In this document: positions 61,025-64,000 of the stretch, piece after piece
How positions within the stretch are numbered: position 1 is the stretch's first letter
Layout of the letters: every line of letters begins with the position of its first letter
Assembly (NCBI RefSeq): GCF_030406905.1
Contig: NZ_CP129137.1
Span: forward strand, 3,085,001 to 3,149,000
Source of the DNA: Streptomyces sp. HUAS CB01
Lineage (GTDB): Bacteria > Actinomycetota > Actinomycetes > Streptomycetales > Streptomycetaceae
Direction of reading: 5' to 3'
Length of the DNA stretch: 64,000 nt
Position numbers and translations under genes: made by a program
Notes under the pieces: model-generated
The model's input: only the letters and a program-made list of their open reading frames with translations
Database searches by the model: none
Told to the model about the DNA's origin: nothing

Positions 61025-63206
61025 GACGACCCGGGTGCGGGCTCCCGGCACCGCGACCGGCGGGACGGCGCCCGCCGGCGGGACGGCCGGCGGGTCCGCC
61101 GGCGGCGACTCCATGTTCCGCAACGCCTATGCCCTGATGCTCTCCACCGGAGTCTCCGCCGCGCTCGGGCTGGGCTTCTGGCTGGTGGCCGCCCGGTACT
61201 ACACCGAGGAGGCCGTGGGCCAGGGTTCGGCCGCCATCGCCGCGATGCGGCTGCTCGCCTCGATCACCGCGACCACGATGATCGGCGCGGTCGTGCGGTA
61301 CGTCCCGCGGGCCGGGCGGGCGACGGGTCCGCTGGTGTGGCGGGCGTACGCGGTCAGCTCGGCCGTCGTGTGCGTCGCCTGTGCGGCGTTCCTGGTCACC
61401 CTCGACCTGTGGGGCCCTTCGTACGCCCCGCTGCACGGCCCCGTCGCCGGAGCGGTCTTCACCGCCGCCTGTGTCGCCTGGGCACTGCTCACGCTGCAGG
61501 ACGGGGTGCTGACGGGGCTCCGCAAGGCGGTCTGGGTGCCGGTCGGCAACGCGGTGTTCTCCATCGGAAAACTGCTGCTGCTCGTCGTGTTCGCGGGCGC
61601 CGTCCCCGTCCTCGGCGTCTTCGTGTCGTGGGCGGCGGCGATCGCGCTGTCCGTACTGCCGCTCGGCTGGCTGGTGTTCCGCCGGCTGATACCCCGCCAG
61701 GCCGCCGCCGACCGCGACCGCGATCCACCGCGGCTGCGGGACATCGGACGCTTCCTCGCCGGGGACTCGGTCGGCGCCCTCTTCTCCCTGGCGATGATCA
61801 ACCTGCTGCCGGTGATGGTCGCCGTCCGCTTCGACGCCGCCCACAACGGCTTCTTCTACATCGCGTACACCGTCGGCGGCACGATGGAGTTCATGGCCAT
61901 CAACATGGCCTCCTCGCTCACCGCGCACGCCTCGCACAGCCCCGGCAGCCTCGCCGAGGGGGTGCGCGGCGCGCTGCGCCGGATGGCGGTGCTGCTCGTA
62001 CCGGTCGTCGCCGTGCTCGTCGTCTTCGCGCCGCTGATCCTCGCGCCGTTCGGCGCCGACTACGCCGAGCACGGCACGACCGTGCTCCGGCTGCTCGCCG
62101 CCGCCGCGCTGCCCCGGGTCGTCGTGGAGCTGTACATCGGCGTCCTGCGCGTCCAGGGCCGTACGGGCGTGCTCGCCGCGCTCCAGGGCACGATGTGCGC
62201 GATGGTGCTGGGCAGCGCGGCGGTGCTGACGGGCCCGGCCGGGATCTCCGGCGCGGGCCTGGCGATGCTGCTGTCCATGTCGCTGATGGCGCTGGTCTCC
62301 GTGCCGGGCGTCCGAGCGGCGCTCGCCGGACGCCGGCCCCGTCCGCCGCGCAGGGCGCGGCCGTTCGCGCGGCGCCGTAGCCCGGCGGCCGACCCCTACG
62401 GCACGACCTGGGCGCGCCGGGCGGCCGAGCGGCGGGCCTCCGCCGCCGCCGGGCAGGACCCGGACTGGACCCGGGAGACCGTGTATCTGCGGGGTGTCCA
62501 CGAGGCGGCGACCCCGGCGTTCGGGATATCCGTGTACGGGCCTCCGGAGCGGCCGGCGGCCACCGGGCGCGAGGAGGCCGGGACGGCCGTCCGGCTGTGG
62601 CTGCTGCTCGGTCTGGCCGCCGGTCTGTTCTGGGTTCCGCTGGCCCGCGCCCGGGACGTCCCGCCCGGACCGCTGACGGGGCGGGAGTTGCTGCACGCGC
62701 TGCCGCCGCTGACGGTGACGGCGGGCGTGCTGCTGGTCGTCGTGTACTGCGGGGCCGTGGCGCTGGGGCGGCTGCGCCCGGTGCTGCTCACGGCCGCCCT
62801 GCTCACCACGGCCGCCGCGCTGCACACCGCGCCCGCGCTGCTGGGCGTACGGCCCGCTCCCGCCGCCGGGCCCGGGCACGAGGCGCTGGCGGATCTGCTG
62901 ACCGGGCTCGCCGGGTCCGCCCGGACCGCGGACGTGCTCACGGTCCTGCCGCCGGTCCTGCAGTCGGTGTGCCTGGGGCTGGCCGCGACCGCCCTGTGGG
63001 CCCTCCGCGTGCCCGGGCGGACCACGGCGGGGACGGTGTGGGTCCTGGCGGTGGCGGGCTGGGCGGCCCAGGGCGCCTTCGCCGCCGCGGCGCTGCCGGT
63101 GTCCGCCGCTTTCCTGGCGGCGGCGGTGGTAGGGCTCGGCTTCCGCCGGACGGGCCGAGGCGCCGCCCGGCGGAAGTCCCTCAGCGGTTCGGGACCGGCT
63201 GTCTGA
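61017..63206 (+). CDS. Polysaccharide flippase/MOP-type membrane protein (lipopolysaccharide biosynthesis)
   Basis: This encodes 729 residues. It has an oligosaccharide-flippase (MOP) domain with about 12 membrane segments, from LMLSTGVSAALGLGFWLVAA to the segment near residue 430. A hydrophilic loop (~440-520, with RRSPAADPYGTTWARRAAE) and about five more C-terminal segments follow, making it longer than a standard Wzx. It probably moves a lipid-linked polysaccharide unit across the membrane. The GTG at 61017 overlaps the DegT-like stop by 8 bp, so the pair is coupled. It ends convergently with the GH26 gene, overlapping by 26 bp. Confidence 0.9.
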   Translation: MPETTRVRAPGTATGGTAPAGGTAGGSAGGDSMFRNAYALMLSTGVSAALGLGFWLVAARYYTEEAVGQGSAAIAAMRLLASITATTMIGAVVRYVPRAGRATGPLVWRAYAVSSAVVCVACAAFLVTLDLWGPSYAPLHGPVAGAVFTAACVAWALLTLQDGVLTGLRKAVWVPVGNAVFSIGKLLLLVVFAGAVPVLGVFVSWAAAIALSVLPLGWLVFRRLIPRQAAADRDRDPPRLRDIGRFLAGDSVGALFSLAMINLLPVMVAVRFDAAHNGFFYIAYTVGGTMEFMAINMASSLTAHASHSPGSLAEGVRGALRRMAVLLVPVVAVLVVFAPLILAPFGADYAEHGTTVLRLLAAAALPRVVVELYIGVLRVQGRTGVLAALQGTMCAMVLGSAAVLTGPAGISGAGLAMLLSMSLMALVSVPGVRAALAGRRPRPPRRARPFARRRSPAADPYGTTWARRAAERRASAAAGQDPDWTRETVYLRGVHEAATPAFGISVYGPPERPAATGREEAGTAVRLWLLLGLAAGLFWVPLARARDVPPGPLTGRELLHALPPLTVTAGVLLVVVYCGAVALGRLRPVLLTAALLTTAAALHTAPALLGVRPAPAAGPGHEALADLLTGLAGSARTADVLTVLPPVLQSVCLGLAATALWALRVPGRTTAGTVWVLAVAGWAAQGAFAAAALPVSAAFLAAAVVGLGFRRTGRGAARRKSLSGSGPAV

Positions 63207-64000
63207 ACCAGTCGTCCCGGCCGGCGAGCCGGTAGCCCTCCAGGCCCGGTCCGTCGTCGACCGTCAGATCGCAGCCCTCGCCCGGCACCGCGCGGTTCCA
63301 GTGGACCATCGCCTTCACCCTGGGCATCGTCCTGGCGACCTGCGGGATGGCGGCGTACCACGCGCGCTGCCGGTCGGGATCGGCCGGATCGGGGACGGTC
63401 GCGAACTCGGCGAGCATCAGCGGCTTCTCGTCCGAGATGTTCGCGACCAGCCAGTCGTGGCTCGGCCGCTGGCTGCGTTCGAAGTCCTTCCAGTCCGTGG
63501 TCTTGTGGCAGGTGTAGTAGTTGTACTGGTCCATGGCGAGCCAGTCGACGTACTCGTCCCCGGGGTAGAGCCGCTTCATCAGGTCGGCGCTGCCGAGGTA
63601 GCCGGAGACCGTCCACACCCACACCACGTTGCGTGCGCCGAGCTTCTCGAAGCGGTCCCGCAGGTGCCGGTAGGCGGCGACGTACTCCTCGGGGGTCCCG
63701 GCGCCCTCCTTGATCCGGGCGTCGACCTCCTGGTCGAAGGAGAGGAAGACCCGCTTCCCGTAGGCCTTGACGCGGCGGATCTGCGGGTCGACGATCTCGG
63801 TGTCGTAGCGGCCCGACGCGATGTTCCTCCAGCCGAGCTGGGTCTCGGTCCAGTTGGCGTGGTGCGGTTCCTTCCACACCGTGGACTCCCAGGCGAGCAT
63901 GAGGAGCCGGTCGCGGCCCAGTTCCTGTTCGTCGGGGGTGAGCAGCTGCCCGTCGAGCTCGTTCCCCGACATGTCGTGGTACGTGTACACGAGGTCGAGC
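63181..64000 (-). CDS. Glycoside hydrolase family 26-like protein (5' truncated by window edge)
   Basis: About 273 residues are visible, with the N-terminus beyond the right edge. The acid/base motif is KRVFLSFDQEVDARIKEG (Glu in DQEV), followed by TPEEYVAAYRHLRDRF, NVVWVWTVSGYLGSA and PGDEYVDWLAMDQYNYY. The likely nucleophile is the Glu in PLMLAEFATV. This matches GH26 beta-mannanases and related exo-polysaccharide hydrolases. The role here may be processing of the polymer made by this cluster (inference). The 3' end overlaps the flippase gene. Confidence 0.88.
   Translation of the reverse strand, partial: LDLVYTYHDMSGNELDGQLLTPDEQELGRDRLLMLAWESTVWKEPHHANWTETQLGWRNIASGRYDTEIVDPQIRRVKAYGKRVFLSFDQEVDARIKEGAGTPEEYVAAYRHLRDRFEKLGARNVVWVWTVSGYLGSADLMKRLYPGDEYVDWLAMDQYNYYTCHKTTDWKDFERSQRPSHDWLVANISDEKPLMLAEFATVPDPADPDRQRAWYAAIPQVARTMPRVKAMVHWNRAVPGEGCDLTVDDGPGLEGYRLAGRDDWFRQPVPNR

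Noticed and set aside
60933..62879. 648-codon open frame antisense to the flippase gene
   Set aside because: It is Arg/Gly/Gln-rich with no hydrophobic core. The plus-strand frame encodes an obvious polytopic membrane protein, so this is a shadow.

Overview
The window is chromosomal DNA from a Streptomyces (high-GC Actinomycetota). The evidence is very high GC with strong third-position G/C bias, a Streptomyces-type 16S rRNA 5' end, frequent GTG/TTG starts, and an 87-residue WhiB whose sequence reads like WhiB itself. Gene order from the S-adenosylhomocysteine hydrolase gene to purE/purK/GtrA (manA, SIS protein, Trm112-like, manB, DUF3499, zincin-like protein, whiB, cofD/fbiB, NDP-sugar pyrophosphorylase, TIGR03089, LCP proteins, acyl-CoA dehydrogenase) matches what I remember of a block shared with mycobacteria. 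It is therefore core chromosome, not an island.

Layout. 1-780: 5' end of a 16S rRNA gene on the minus strand with its leader and promoter region. 845-3650: divergent SpoIIM-like and RDD membrane proteins, then a small conserved protein. 3794-12040: ahcY, an orphan PTS EIIB fragment, a cation-efflux transporter, and the mannose supply genes manA, SIS isomerase, Trm112-like and manB. 12260-19830: DUF3499, a degenerate zincin, DUF5719, a 1259-residue membrane glycosyltransferase with a Q/Y-rich tail, and whiB. 20280-23463: a short cysteine-rich leader ORF in front of a cysteine dioxygenase gene, then cofD-fbiB for coenzyme F420. 23770-27682: an AlkA-like glycosylase, an NDP-sugar pyrophosphorylase and a secreted PGRP amidase. 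27811-39080: TIGR03089, five LytR-CpsA-Psr (LCP) proteins, a GT2 glycosyltransferase and a thioesterase. 39362-40123: a DUF2975/HTH pair behind twin operators. 40540-48430: acyl-CoA dehydrogenase, nucleotide-sugar dehydrogenase, a divergent VOC/CGNR pair sharing an operator, an M19 dipeptidase, purE-purK and GtrA. 48522-52678: a two-component system and a POT peptide transporter. 52892-57313: four secreted or membrane surface proteins, two with sortase-like tails (LADTG, LPKTG). 57469-59701: a partner-switching module (kinase, STAS protein, SigB-type sigma factor; prsI-arsI-sigI). 59783-64000: start of an exopolysaccharide-like cluster (DegT-like protein, MOP flippase, GH26 hydrolase).

Theme. 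Many genes serve the cell envelope: GDP-mannose precursors (manA, manB, pyrophosphorylase), glycosyltransferases, five LCP ligases, a peptidoglycan amidase, anchored surface proteins and a flippase. The developmental regulator whiB and a stress sigma switch are interleaved. The points most worth a second look are the cysteine leader peptide, a DasR-like site with an early terminator before the POT transporter, the sortase-tailed operon sharing a two-cysteine domain, the twin operators of the DUF2975/HTH pair, and the duplicated orphan EIIB fragment.
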